Shown: positions 45,459 through 54,756, numbered from the stretch's first letter. The stretch is DNA of 64,000 bases from Streptomyces eurocidicus (GCF_002891295.1 NZ_LGUI01000008.1:186001-250000), one strand, 5' to 3'. Notes: generated by a model from the letters alone, not told the origin. Program-made: numbers and translations.

Positions 45459-46502
45459 ATGGACTTCCGGCTGACCGACGACCAGCGCGCGCTCCGGGCC
45501 GGGATGCGCGAGCTCCTCGCCGCGAGGTTCCCCCGCGAGCGACTGCGCTCCCTGGTGGACGGCGACCCGCTGGACGGCGCCGGGGCCGTCCGCGAGCTGT
45601 GGCGGGCGCTCGGGGACGCCGGGCTCTTCGCCCTGCGGCTGCCCGAGAGCGACGGCGGGTCGGGCCTCGGACTGCCGGAGGCCGTGCTCCTCTTCGAGGA
45701 GACGGGGCGGGCCCTGCTGCCCGGCCCGCTGGCCGCCACCCACCTCGCGGCCGGCCTGGTGCCCGGCGCCGCCGAGGGCCACCGGCTCGTCACGGCCCTG
45801 GACCGCCCCGGCCCCGTCGCCCACCTCGCGCAGGCCGCCGCCGTACTGCTGCTCGACGGCGCCACCGCCCGTGTGCTGACCCCCGGCGAGGGCGAGGGCC
45901 CGAAGGCCCTGGGCGCCGCCCCGCTCCGGTCCGTGGACCCGGCGACGCCCCTGCACCGGGTGCCGCACCTCCCCCCGCCCTTGGGGGGAAGCTCACTTGA
46001 AGTGACCGCCGACGCCGGTCGGTTGTACGGGGAAGCGACTTTGCTGACCGCCGCGCAGCAACTGGGCAGCGCCCGCCGCACCGTGGAGACGGCTGTCGCC
46101 CACGCTCGTCGGCGCTTCCAGTTCGGTCGCCCCGTCGGAGCCTTCCAGGCCGTCCAGCACCTCTGCGCCGATATGCACGTACGCGCGGAACTCGCTCGCG
46201 TGAGCGTCTACGCGGCCTCGATCACCGCGGATCCGGCCGAGATCGCCGGCGCCAAGCTGCTTGCGGACAGTGCTGCTATCCGCAACGCACGTGACTGTCT
46301 GCAAGTGTATGGGGGCCTGGGCTTCACCTGGGAAGCCGATGTCCATCTGCATCTCAAACGCGCCTGGATTCACGCCGGTCAGTGGCAATCGGTTGCCGAA
46401 GGCGAGGAATTCCTGGCGAACAGGCTGCTCATGAGTGGTCCCCCGGAAACTTCCTCGGATGTTTTGGCCGGAGGTTTGGACGGCGGCAATGTCGCCCTGT
46501 AA
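45459..46502 (+). CDS. Acyl-CoA dehydrogenase, subunit B of an adjacent pair
   Basis: The 347-residue protein starts at ATG 45459 (MDFRLTDDQRAL) or at a GTG two codons earlier that overlaps the previous stop. The C-terminal acyl-CoA dehydrogenase domain shows RRRFQFGRPVGAFQAVQHLCADM and QVYGGLGFTWEADVHLHLKRA, but the middle beta domain is shortened and the final GTSxIQ motif is absent. This is the usual form of the smaller subunit in heteromeric FadE enzymes. From about 45990 the codon usage becomes clearly less GC-rich than in the first half, suggesting a mosaic gene. Confidence 0.88.
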   Translation: MDFRLTDDQRALRAGMRELLAARFPRERLRSLVDGDPLDGAGAVRELWRALGDAGLFALRLPESDGGSGLGLPEAVLLFEETGRALLPGPLAATHLAAGLVPGAAEGHRLVTALDRPGPVAHLAQAAAVLLLDGATARVLTPGEGEGPKALGAAPLRSVDPATPLHRVPHLPPPLGGSSLEVTADAGRLYGEATLLTAAQQLGSARRTVETAVAHARRRFQFGRPVGAFQAVQHLCADMHVRAELARVSVYAASITADPAEIAGAKLLADSAAIRNARDCLQVYGGLGFTWEADVHLHLKRAWIHAGQWQSVAEGEEFLANRLLMSGPPETSSDVLAGGLDGGNVAL

Positions 46503-46915
46503 TCGGCATGGGTGAAATGCCGGGCATGTCATACATAACCCATCACAGGACGTCGATATCAGGCTGTGTCCTGTGCGTTACTCGTTACTGGGCGGAGTCG
46601 GCCCCGCCCTCCGGTACTCTCCCTTGGATGCGAGTGGTTCAGAGGCGCAGCGAGCCGGATGTTGTCCATGTGGCGACGTCTGGCGGGAAAATGTCTGGCA
46701 CTCGTGTCGGAACGGGGCCCGTGGTCCCCCGATGTTCGAGTCTCCGCAGCGCGCGTCGCACAGTATGCAGTACGCATACTCCTTTGCGCCGGAATATGCC
46801 CGAAGCGCTTGTTGAGGTGACTGAGCGTCAACCATGCTGTCTTGGAAAGGGATCACGTTCCGTGACCCCTCGGAGACGCGAGGCGTTGTGTCCGCCGGTT
46901 CGGATGGTGTGAGCG
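46503..46915. other. Gene-poor, less GC-rich region upstream of the ATPase gene
   Basis: This 413-bp stretch has no recognisable gene. Short open frames here (46573-46815 and its antisense) have no ribosome binding site and no family resemblance. It is A/T-richer than the rest of the window and contains a perfect dyad at 46762-46780. It probably holds the promoter of the ATP-binding protein gene. Confidence 0.6.
46762..46780. promoter_or_regulatory. Operator-like dyad upstream of the RsbW-like gene
   Basis: AGTATGC-AGTAC-GCATACT is a perfect 7-bp inverted repeat with a 5-base spacer, about 135 bases upstream of the ATP-binding protein start. No matching regulator is recognised. Confidence 0.45.
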
Positions 46916-47392
46916 GTGCAGGTGCTTCAGATGCAGATGGAGGTCCGGGCCGATCCCGCGGAGGTGGGGCGGGCCCGCAAGTGGGCGAGGTCGCGCCTCG
47001 CGGGTTCCGGGATAGGTGTCGACGAGCCCCTGGCGGAGACGCTGATCCTGCTCATCTCGGAGCTGGTCACCAACGCGGTGGTGCACACCGGCTGTCCGGC
47101 CGTCCTGCGCATGCTCTTCCCGGATGTGGGAGGACCCTCGGGTGCCGCGGGGTGCTGCGCTGGCACGGTCCGGGTCGAGGTCGCCGACATCAGCTCCCGC
47201 CCGCCCCGCCGACGGCGCGCCGAGGGTGATGACACCGGTGGCCGGGGCCTGGAACTGGTAGACGGCCTGGCCGACCGCTGGGGCTGGCAGCCCGAGGGTG
47301 ACGGCAAGCGCATCTGGTGCGAGGTCGATCGCGGTGCCGCCTCCTGGGTCGGCGCTTTCGAGCCTCCGCGCGCCGTGACAAATAGGGCTTAG
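46916..47392 (+). CDS. ATP-binding protein, RsbW-like (GHKL/HATPase_c)
   Basis: The 158-residue stand-alone GHKL ATPase has an N box in ISELVTNAVVHTG and a G box in GGRGLELVDGLADRWG. The start is a GTG at 46916; two further Met codons within ten residues are alternatives. A Cys pair (AGCCAGT) lies between the motifs. It is similar in type to the ATPase at 2743-3198 but not closely related. It sits inside the catabolic region without an operator of the shared type, so it is probably an unrelated regulator gene. Confidence 0.85.
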   Translation: MQVLQMQMEVRADPAEVGRARKWARSRLAGSGIGVDEPLAETLILLISELVTNAVVHTGCPAVLRMLFPDVGGPSGAAGCCAGTVRVEVADISSRPPRRRRAEGDDTGGRGLELVDGLADRWGWQPEGDGKRIWCEVDRGAASWVGAFEPPRAVTNRA

Positions 47393-47653
47393 TCGACAAA
47401 GTCCAGACCAGGTGTTGACGTGAAGTGTCCACGTGATCACCCTTGGACGCAGCGATTCGTTGCGAGGGGACGTCGAGAGGCCCGTTCGTACTGGGCTGCC
47501 TCGGCGAGTGCGGGTCGCGGTCCGGCGCGTACAGGGCTACAGCGCCGGAGCCGGCGGCGACGTGCGGTGCCGTGCTCGGGGTGCGCATCGGCGCGTCGCC
47601 GCCCGCCCGTCCTGTCGCGGGTCGGCCGGCCCCTGGGGGCCGTTGTGTTCCGG

Positions 47654-48580
47654 TCAGAGGATCGCGACCGGCGCGACCGGGGATCCCACGCCGCCCACGA
47701 AGGGCTCGGGCGTGGCGGTCAGCAGGAAGGCGTACCGCCCTTCCTCGGCGCAGGCCGCCGACAACTCCTCCAGGTCCCAGTTCTGCCCCTGGAGCATCCC
47801 CATCTCGACCAGGTGGAGGGCGTGCACCGGGAGCCAGAGGCCGTCGAGCTCGGGCGGGACGATCTCGAAGGTGAGCGTGTCGTTGGCGACCGCGGCGACG
47901 TCGTGGGCGTGGAACCACTCCGGGGTGCGGATCGACAGCCCGGGCGACGGATAGCCGTACGCCTCTCTGTCGCCCGCCAGATACCGCTGTATCTGACCTG
48001 TCCTGACGAGCGCGATGTCGCCGGCTCGGACGGTGACCCCGGCCAGCTCCGCCGCCGCGTCGAGATCCTCGGGGGTCACGACGTGCCCGGCGTCGAGCCG
48101 CTCGACGCCCCGGGCGCGGGCCACGTCGAGGAGCACGCCGCGCGAGACGAGGTGCCGGACCGTCTGGATCCCGCTGTGCCCGGCCCGGCCGTGCACGGTG
48201 ACGGAGCCCGACGGGCGTCCGTTGTAGATCCGCCCGCCGTGCGACACATGCGGCAGGGCGTCCCAGTGGGTACCCGCCTGGAGGCCCATCGTCACGGCGT
48301 CGTCGCTCGTGGCGATCGTGTCCGGGCCGAACATCTCCTGATTGACCGCGATCATTGTGTGCAGGGGGTTCACTCTGCCGGGGATCAGTCCGGTCTGCAC
48401 CCCGTCCTGCCGTAAGGGCACCGCCAGGGGAACGCGGCGGCCGGTCCGTACGGTCGCGGCGGCCTCGTGGACGACCGGCCCGGTGATGAGGTTGAGCGTG
48501 CCGATCTCGTCTTCCTCGCCCCAACGGCCCCAGTTGTTTACTCGTTTGGCGATCTCATGGAATTCCGGCGGCAGTGACAT
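47654..48580 (-). CDS. Cyclase family protein (kynurenine formamidase-like metal hydrolase)
   Basis: The 308-residue protein has the cyclase-family metal motif GTHWDALPHVSHGG at about residue 102, and a second conserved stretch WFHAHDVAAVANDTLTFE. Members are Mn- or Zn-dependent hydrolases of amides, esters or enols, including formamidases and isatin hydrolase. It is divergent from the SDR gene and shares with it the operator at 48644-48656, so it is probably part of the catabolic regulon. Confidence 0.88.
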   Translation of the reverse strand: MSLPPEFHEIAKRVNNWGRWGEEDEIGTLNLITGPVVHEAAATVRTGRRVPLAVPLRQDGVQTGLIPGRVNPLHTMIAVNQEMFGPDTIATSDDAVTMGLQAGTHWDALPHVSHGGRIYNGRPSGSVTVHGRAGHSGIQTVRHLVSRGVLLDVARARGVERLDAGHVVTPEDLDAAAELAGVTVRAGDIALVRTGQIQRYLAGDREAYGYPSPGLSIRTPEWFHAHDVAAVANDTLTFEIVPPELDGLWLPVHALHLVEMGMLQGQNWDLEELSAACAEEGRYAFLLTATPEPFVGGVGSPVAPVAIL

Positions 48581-48643
48581 GTGATCCCTTCCGGATCGGA
48601 GGTCGTGCGGGTCTTGTGCCCACGCCCAGTCTGCTCAAAAATC

Positions 48644-48656
48644 TAACGGTCCGTCA
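48644..48656. promoter_or_regulatory. Regulon operator site 3 (TAACG-GTC-CGTCA)
   Basis: ATCTAACG-GTC-CGTCAGAT (48641-48659) is a near-perfect extended palindrome between the divergent cyclase-family and SDR genes, 22 bases upstream of the SDR start. Confidence 0.6.
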
Positions 48657-48677
48657 GATGGTGGGGAGGGGTGCCGC

Positions 48678-49598
48678 GTGGGGAACTTCTTGGCCGGCAA
48701 GGTCGTCGCCGTCACCGGGGCGGGCCGTGGCATCGGACGGGCGGTGGCCCTCGCCTGCGCCGCGGAAGGCGCACGGGTCGTCGTCAACGACTACGGCGTC
48801 TCCCTCGGCGGCGGGGAGCCGACGAGTGAGATCGCCACGGCGGTGGCCGAGGAGATCGAGGCCGCCGGGGGCACGGCCGTGGCCCTCGCGGACGACATCT
48901 CGACGATGGCCGGAGGCCGGCGCGTCGTCGACACGGCACTTACCCGCTACGGGCGGCTCGACGGCGTCGTGTGCGTCGCCGGCATCCTGCGGGAACGCAT
49001 GCTCTTCAATATGACCGAGGAGGAATGGGACCCGGTCGTCGCCACCCACCTCAAGGGCACCTTCACGGTGTTCCGGGCCGCGTCCGCCGTCATGCGGCAG
49101 CAGAAGCACGGCACCCTCATCGGCTTCACCAGCGGAAGCCACCAGGGCAGCGTCTCCCAGGCCAACTACGCGGCCGCCAAGGGCGGTGTGATCTCCCTCG
49201 TCCGCAGCGCGGCCCTGGGCCTCGCCAAGTACGGCGTCACCGCCAACTGCGTCGCCCCCGTCGCCCGGACGCGCATGTCCGCCAACGTGCCCACGGAGCT
49301 CACCGAGATCGGCGAACCCGAGGACGTCGCACCGCTGGTCGTCTATCTCCTGAGCGAGCGCGCCCACGACGACGGCGTCACCGGACAGGTCTACACCGTC
49401 GCCGGCCCCAAGATCGCCGTCTGGGCCCAGCCCCGCGAGCTCCGCGCCGCCTACGCGGACGGCGCCTGGACCCCGGAACGGATCGCCGACCTCCTGCCCG
49501 GCACCGTCGGCACCGATCCGATGCCTCTGCTCACCCACCCGCAGGCCGCGACCCGTCCGAACGGGTCGAAACCGTCCGGAGAACGCCCCGACGCCTGA
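48678..49598 (+). CDS. SDR oxidoreductase, 3-hydroxyacyl-CoA dehydrogenase type
   Basis: The 306-residue protein has TGAGRGIGRAVAL at residues 12-24, the active-site Tyr and Lys in NYAAAKGG, and the extended VVVNDYG loop with a long insertion (SLGGGEPTSE). These features are typical of the hydroxyacyl-CoA dehydrogenase unit of multifunctional beta-oxidation enzymes. It probably oxidises a beta-hydroxyacyl-CoA. The start is a GTG after GGGGAGGGG. It heads an operon with an acyl-CoA dehydrogenase and an aldehyde dehydrogenase and has the shared operator just upstream. Confidence 0.9.
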   Translation: MGNFLAGKVVAVTGAGRGIGRAVALACAAEGARVVVNDYGVSLGGGEPTSEIATAVAEEIEAAGGTAVALADDISTMAGGRRVVDTALTRYGRLDGVVCVAGILRERMLFNMTEEEWDPVVATHLKGTFTVFRAASAVMRQQKHGTLIGFTSGSHQGSVSQANYAAAKGGVISLVRSAALGLAKYGVTANCVAPVARTRMSANVPTELTEIGEPEDVAPLVVYLLSERAHDDGVTGQVYTVAGPKIAVWAQPRELRAAYADGAWTPERIADLLPGTVGTDPMPLLTHPQAATRPNGSKPSGERPDA

Positions 49599-49619
49599 CG
49601 GGCAGAGAGCGAGAAGCGC

Positions 49620-50777
49620 GTGGACTTCGCATTCGGGCCCGAGGACGAGTCCCTCCGGGAGGAGGCCCGCGACTGGCTCACCCGCCACCTCGCCCCCGGC
49701 CCCGCCCCCGACCCCCGTGCATGGGAGCGCAGGCTCGGCGCCGACGGCTGGATCGGCCTCGGCTGGGACGCCGCCCACGGCACCTACGGCAACCGCACCG
49801 CCACCCTGACCGGCCAGGTCGTCTGGGCCGAGGAATACGCCCGTGCCCGGGGCCCCGCCCGCCTCGGTCACATGGGCGAGCAACTCCTCGCCCCCACCCT
49901 CCTGGCCCACGGCGACGCGGCCCAGCGCATCCGCTTCCTTCCCGCCATCGCCCGTGGCGAGGAGCTCTGGTGCCAGGGCTACAGCGAGCCCGGGGCCGGC
50001 TCCGACCTCGCCTCCCTGCGGACCGCCGCGGTGCCGGACGGACGCGGCGGCTACCGGATCACCGGGCAGAAGATCTGGACCTCGTACGCCCACGAGGCCG
50101 ACTGGTGCTTCCTGCTGGCCCGCACCACCAAGGGCTCCCACCGGCACCACGGACTCTCCCTCCTGCTCGTGCCGATGGACCAGCCCGGCCGGATCGAGGT
50201 CCGGCCCATACGCCAGATGTCGGGGACCGCCGACTTCAACGAGGTCTTCCTCGACGGCGCCCGAGCCCGGGCCGGGCACCTCGTCGGCGGCGAGGGCAAC
50301 GGCTGGAAGGTCGCCATGGATCTCCTCGGGCGCGAACGGGGCGTCTCCACCCTCGCCCGGCAGATCGGCTTCGCGGCCGAACTGTCCCGGGTGCTCCAAC
50401 TGGCCCTGGAGACGGGAGCCGCAGAGGATCCGGCCACACGCGACCGGCTCGTACAGCTGTGGGCCGAGCTGCGGACCATGCGCTGGAACGCCCTGCGGAC
50501 CCTCGGGGCGGCGGGGGACCCCGGAGCGCCCAGCGTCGCCAAGCTGCTCTGGGGCCGCTGGCACCAGCGTCTCGGCGAACTGGCCATGCGGGTCCGCGGC
50601 CCGGCCGCCACCCTGGGCCCGTACGACTGGTGCGCCGAACGGCCCTATGAACTGGACCCGTTGCAGGGTCAGTTCCTCTTTTCCCGGGCCGACACCATCT
50701 ACGGCGGTTCGGACGAGATCCAGCGGACCATCATCGCCGAGCGCGTGCTCGGCATACCCAAGGAGCCACGTCCATGA
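49620..50777 (+). CDS. Acyl-CoA dehydrogenase (FadE type)
   Basis: The 385-residue flavoprotein has GYSEPGAGSDLASLRT, KIWTSYAHEADWCFLLART and the C-terminal TIYGGSDEIQRTIIAERVLG. The position of the usual catalytic Glu in YEGT is Gly (YGGS), as in FadE proteins that act on bulky substrates or with a partner subunit. The start is a GTG 21 bases after the SDR stop, and its stop overlaps the aldehyde dehydrogenase start (ATGA). Confidence 0.9.
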   Translation: MDFAFGPEDESLREEARDWLTRHLAPGPAPDPRAWERRLGADGWIGLGWDAAHGTYGNRTATLTGQVVWAEEYARARGPARLGHMGEQLLAPTLLAHGDAAQRIRFLPAIARGEELWCQGYSEPGAGSDLASLRTAAVPDGRGGYRITGQKIWTSYAHEADWCFLLARTTKGSHRHHGLSLLLVPMDQPGRIEVRPIRQMSGTADFNEVFLDGARARAGHLVGGEGNGWKVAMDLLGRERGVSTLARQIGFAAELSRVLQLALETGAAEDPATRDRLVQLWAELRTMRWNALRTLGAAGDPGAPSVAKLLWGRWHQRLGELAMRVRGPAATLGPYDWCAERPYELDPLQGQFLFSRADTIYGGSDEIQRTIIAERVLGIPKEPRP

Positions 50778-52237
50778 CCACGTACGGACACTGGATCGAC
50801 GGCTCCTGGCACGCGCCGGAGAAAGGGCACTATCCAATTGTCAATCCGGCGACCGAGAAGGTCGTCGGGGAGGCCCCGGAGGCGACTCCCGCCGAAGTCG
50901 CCTTGGCCGTGACCGCCGCGCGGGCCGCTCAGGACGGCTGGTCCCGCACCTCGCCACGCGAGCGCGCGGCCGTACTGGACCGGATGGCGGATCTGATCAC
51001 CGAACATCAAACCGAGCTCGTGTCCCTCCTTCAGGCCGAGACAGGCGCGACCCTTCGCCTCACCTCGGCCATGCAGGTGCCCGTGGCGGCGGACCGCTTC
51101 CGCCGCTACGCGCAGGGCGCGCTCGAACCGACAGTCATCCCGCTCGCACCACACCCCGTCCAGGGCAGCCCGATCGCCCCGGGCGGCCTCATCGGCGCCG
51201 CGGCGGTCCGGCGCCCCGTGGGCGTCGTCGGGTGCATCACCTCCTACAACTTCCCGATCGTCAATCTCGCGGGCAAGGTCGCCCCGGCCCTGGCCATGGG
51301 GAACGCCGTCGTCGCCAAACCGGCGCCGCAGGATCCCCTCTGTGTGCTCGCGCTCGGCCCGCTGCTGCGCGAGGCGGGCCTGCCGAACGGCGTGCTCAAC
51401 ATCGTCACGGGTTCGGGCCCCGACGCGGGCCGAGCGCTCGTGGAACACCCCGGCGTCGACATGATCAGCTTCACCGGGTCCACCGCCGTCGGAAAACAGA
51501 TCGCCGGGACCGCGGGGAGGTCGATGAAGCGCACCCTGATGGAGCTGGGCGGCAAGGGCGCGGCCATCGTCCTGGGGGACGCCGACGAGAAGGCGGTCAA
51601 GTCGGCGATCGGGGCGGTCGGTTCGGTCTGGTCCTTCCACAGCGGACAGATCTGCACGGCGCCGACCCGGGTTCTCGTCCATCGATCGCTGTACGAGGAG
51701 GTCGTCACCGGCCTCACACACTACGCCCGTACGCTGAGGGTCGGGGACCCTGTGGATAACTCCACGGTCGTCGGCCCGTTGATCTCCGCCGCCCAGCGCG
51801 ACCGCGTCGAGGCGTACATCGCCGGGGCCCGCGCCGAGGGCGCCCGTATCGCCGTCGGCGGTACCCGCCCCGACCTCGCCCCCGGCTTCTACGTCGCCCC
51901 CACGCTCATCACCGGTGCCACCCCCGATATGACCGTCGCGCGCGAGGAGTTGTTCGGGCCCGTCGTCGTCGCGCTCGCGTTCGACGACGAGGACGAAGCC
52001 GTCCGGATCGCCAACGGCACCTCGTACGGCCTCCACGACTACGTCTTCAGCGCCGACACCGCCCGTGCCTGGGCCTTCGCCGCCCGTCTGCGCAGCGGGA
52101 ACGTCGGCGTCAACACCGTCCAGCGGCACCCGGAGACACCGTTCGGCGGATTCAAGGAGAGCGGTATCGGCCGCGACGGCGGCTCCTTCGGCCTGCACTC
52201 CTACAGCGAGCTCCAGTCGCTCGTCTGGCCGTCCTGA
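50774..52237 (+). CDS. Aldehyde dehydrogenase (NAD(P)-dependent)
   Basis: The 487-residue enzyme oxidises an aldehyde to the acid. The catalytic Cys294 is in SGQICTAPTR, the general base Glu257 in MELGGKG, the cofactor motif in FTGSTAVGKQI, and the terminal ETPFGGFKESGIGRDGG segment is standard. Together with the downstream alcohol dehydrogenase it could convert an alcohol to an acid for activation by one of the CoA ligases in the cluster. Its start overlaps the acyl-CoA dehydrogenase stop. Confidence 0.93.
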   Translation: MTTYGHWIDGSWHAPEKGHYPIVNPATEKVVGEAPEATPAEVALAVTAARAAQDGWSRTSPRERAAVLDRMADLITEHQTELVSLLQAETGATLRLTSAMQVPVAADRFRRYAQGALEPTVIPLAPHPVQGSPIAPGGLIGAAAVRRPVGVVGCITSYNFPIVNLAGKVAPALAMGNAVVAKPAPQDPLCVLALGPLLREAGLPNGVLNIVTGSGPDAGRALVEHPGVDMISFTGSTAVGKQIAGTAGRSMKRTLMELGGKGAAIVLGDADEKAVKSAIGAVGSVWSFHSGQICTAPTRVLVHRSLYEEVVTGLTHYARTLRVGDPVDNSTVVGPLISAAQRDRVEAYIAGARAEGARIAVGGTRPDLAPGFYVAPTLITGATPDMTVAREELFGPVVVALAFDDEDEAVRIANGTSYGLHDYVFSADTARAWAFAARLRSGNVGVNTVQRHPETPFGGFKESGIGRDGGSFGLHSYSELQSLVWPS

Positions 52238-52406
52238 GCCGGAACGCACGCCTCCAGAGCCCCGCTTGAGCCCTGCCCGAGCCCCGTCCGAGCCCCGTCC
52301 GAGACGAAACCGTTCCGCGGGCGGCCGCGCCGGACCACATGGAACTCCACATGACCGCATGGGAGCGGACGAGACCGTTCGTGACCGGATGAGAGGCGGA
52401 ACCGCC

Positions 52407-53477
52407 ATGAGAGGCGTCATCTTCGACGGCGAGCGACCGCAGGTCGTCGACGACCTGGAAGTCCGCCCACCCGGCCCCGGCGAGGTCCTTGTCGCGATCG
52501 CCGCCGCCGGGCTCTGCCACAGCGATCTCTCGGTCGTCGACGGCACCATTCCCTACCCCCTTCCCGCCGTCCTCGGCCACGAGGGAGCCGGGGTGGTCGA
52601 GGAGGTCGGGCCGGGCGTCACGCACGTGGCCCCCGGTGACCACGTCGCCTTGTCGACCCTCGCCAACTGCGGCACCTGCGGCGAGTGCGACCGCGGCCGC
52701 CCGACCATGTGCCGCACGTCGATCGGCCGGCCCGGCCGCCCCTTCACCCGGCGCGGCGCCCCGCTCCACCAGTTCGCGGCCAACTCGGCCTTCGCCGAAC
52801 GCACCGTCGTCAAGGCCGTCCAAGCCGTCCCGATCCCGGCCGAGATGCCCATGACCTCGGCCGCCGTCATCGGCTGCGGCGTGCTGACCGGCGTGGGCGC
52901 GGTCCTCAACCGCGCGCGTGTCCGGCACGGCGAGACGGTGGTGGTCATCGGGGCCGGCGGTATCGGCCTCAACGTCCTCCAGGGCGCCCGGATCGCCGGG
53001 GCCACGACCGTCGTCGCCGTCGACGCGAACCCCGCGAAGGCGCCGGTGGCCCGGCTGTTCGGAGCCACTCACTTCATCGACGCCGGCACCGTCCCCGACA
53101 CCCCGGCCGCCGTCCGCGCGATCCTGCCCGACGGCGCCGACCACAGCTTCGAGTGCGTCGGGGACACCGCCCTCGTCCGGCAGGCCGTCGACCTCCTCGG
53201 CCGCCACGGCCAGGCGGTGCTCCTCGGCGTGCCACCCGCCCACGCGGAGGCGTCCTTCCTCGTCTCCTCGCTCTACCTCGACAAGTCGATCCTCGGCTGC
53301 CGCTACGGATCGTCGCGACCGCAGCACGACATCGCCCTGTACGCGCGCCTCTACCGTGAAGGCCGCCTTCTGCTGGACGAACTCGTCACCCGGACCTATC
53401 CGGTCGAGGACTTCACCAAGGCCGCCGACGACGTGCACCGCGGCCGGGTGGCCCGCGCCGTCCTCACCTTCTCCTAG
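52407..53477 (+). CDS. Zinc-dependent alcohol dehydrogenase (MDR family)
   Basis: The 356-residue protein has catalytic zinc ligands in AGLCHSD and GHEGAGVVEEVG, a structural zinc lobe with four Cys (NCGTCGECDRG, then TMCRT), and the NAD-binding IGAGGIGLNVLQG. It resembles class III-type alcohol dehydrogenases. Two ATG codons 18 bases apart are possible starts; I chose 52407. It lies 169 bp after the aldehyde dehydrogenase gene, with a C/G-rich direct repeat (CGAGCCCCGTC) but no regulon operator between them. Confidence 0.92.
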   Translation: MRGVIFDGERPQVVDDLEVRPPGPGEVLVAIAAAGLCHSDLSVVDGTIPYPLPAVLGHEGAGVVEEVGPGVTHVAPGDHVALSTLANCGTCGECDRGRPTMCRTSIGRPGRPFTRRGAPLHQFAANSAFAERTVVKAVQAVPIPAEMPMTSAAVIGCGVLTGVGAVLNRARVRHGETVVVIGAGGIGLNVLQGARIAGATTVVAVDANPAKAPVARLFGATHFIDAGTVPDTPAAVRAILPDGADHSFECVGDTALVRQAVDLLGRHGQAVLLGVPPAHAEASFLVSSLYLDKSILGCRYGSSRPQHDIALYARLYREGRLLLDELVTRTYPVEDFTKAADDVHRGRVARAVLTFS

Positions 53478-53514
53478 ACCCCGTTGGACCCCGTCCGGTC
53501 CTTACGGAGCCCGC

Positions 53515-54552
53515 TCAGCGGCGCGCGTCCGCCGGACGGGCGGGCGCCGCGCGGAACGTGCGCCGGTACGCCGTCGGCGAGACGCCGAGCGCGGCCTGGA
53601 GGTGCTGCCGCATCGACGCGGCCGTCCCGAAGCCCGCGTCCTGCGCCACCTGGTCCACGGAGAGATCGGTGTCCTCCAGCAGGTGACGCGCCCGCTCGAC
53701 CCGCTGCTGGGTCAGCCACTGCCCGGGGCTGATGCCCACCTCCTCACGGAAGCGGCGGGTGAAGGTCCGTACGCTCATCGCCTCCCGCTCCGCCATGTCG
53801 CGCAGCTGGATCGGCTCGTGCAGCCGCCCCAGCGCCCAGGCCCGCGCGGCCGTGGTCGTCGCGACCTGCGGCTCCGGCACCGGACGCTGGATGTACTGGG
53901 CCTGGCCGCCGTCGCGGTGGGGTGGCACGACGCTGCGCCTGGCCACCTCGTTGGCCACCGCCGAGCCGTGGTCACGCCGCACGATGTGCACGCAGAGGTC
54001 GATGCCGGAGGCCACCCCCGCCGAGGTCAGGAGATCACCGTCGTCGATGAACAGCACATCGGCGTCCACCCTGACCGACGGGTACAGCCGCTGGAAGCGG
54101 TCCGTGCTGCTCCAGTGCGTGGTCGCCGGCCGCCCGTCCAGGAGCCCCGCCGCCGCGAGCACGAACGAGCCGGTGCAGATCGACACCATGCGGGTCCCGG
54201 GGCGTACCCAGGCCAGCGCGGCCGCCTGCTCCTCGTCCAGCCGCCCCTCCGTGAACGCCGGGCCGAGCTCGTACGAGGCCGGTACGACGACGGTGTCCGC
54301 CGTCGCCAGGGCCTCCGGCCCCCGGTCGACGATGATGTCGAAGTCCGCGTCCGTACGGACCCCGCCGGGCGCCAGCGCACAGGTGACCACCTCGTACAGC
54401 GGGTCACCGGCGGAGGTCGTGGCCTTGCCGAAGATGCGGTACGGGATGCTCAGCTCGAACGGGATCACGCCGGGCAGGGCGAGGACGACGACGCGGTGCG
54501 GCGGCGCGTCCGGATGCTGATCGCTCCGCCTGACCCCGGTGGACTGCGACAT
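53515..54552 (-). CDS. GlxA-type AraC family transcriptional regulator
   Basis: The 345-residue protein has an N-terminal DJ-1/PfpI-like (class I amidotransferase-like) domain with Cys in SICTGSFVLAAAG, and a C-terminal AraC domain with two helix-turn-helix motifs (LRDMAEREAMSVRTFTRRF, VDQVAQDAGFGTAASM). I chose ATG 54552 (MSQSTGVRRS). It is divergent from an MFS transporter gene and is the most likely regulator of that gene. Confidence 0.9.
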   Translation of the reverse strand: MSQSTGVRRSDQHPDAPPHRVVVLALPGVIPFELSIPYRIFGKATTSAGDPLYEVVTCALAPGGVRTDADFDIIVDRGPEALATADTVVVPASYELGPAFTEGRLDEEQAAALAWVRPGTRMVSICTGSFVLAAAGLLDGRPATTHWSSTDRFQRLYPSVRVDADVLFIDDGDLLTSAGVASGIDLCVHIVRRDHGSAVANEVARRSVVPPHRDGGQAQYIQRPVPEPQVATTTAARAWALGRLHEPIQLRDMAEREAMSVRTFTRRFREEVGISPGQWLTQQRVERARHLLEDTDLSVDQVAQDAGFGTAASMRQHLQAALGVSPTAYRRTFRAAPARPADARR

Positions 54553-54756
54553 GTGTGTACGCCCCCTCAAGCGATACCCGATGCCTGTCGGTCTGTGTCC
54601 TGACAAGGCTGCCCCGGAGCCGGGCATTCCAGGGACCCCACGACGGCGATCCCAGGGGTCCCACTACTCCGCCGCCCCTACCCTATGGCCCGATCCTGAC
54701 GAATGCTGTCCTTCGGGCCACTCGATGCCCCGGGCGGTGCGCCCGATGCTGACCGG

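Noticed and set aside
46573..46815. Small Cys-containing ORF in the gap before the ATPase gene
   Set aside because: No ribosome binding site, no recognisable family, and overlapping frames on both strands are equally open.
47190..48524. 444-codon antisense-like frame across the ATPase end and cyclase gene
   Set aside because: Arg/Pro-rich shadow; the cyclase-family protein in the neighbouring frame has the metal-binding motif.
52250..52310. Direct repeats CGAGCCCCGTC before the alcohol dehydrogenase gene as a CRISPR or operator
   Set aside because: Only two or three short imperfect units without spacers of constant length; more likely local slippage.
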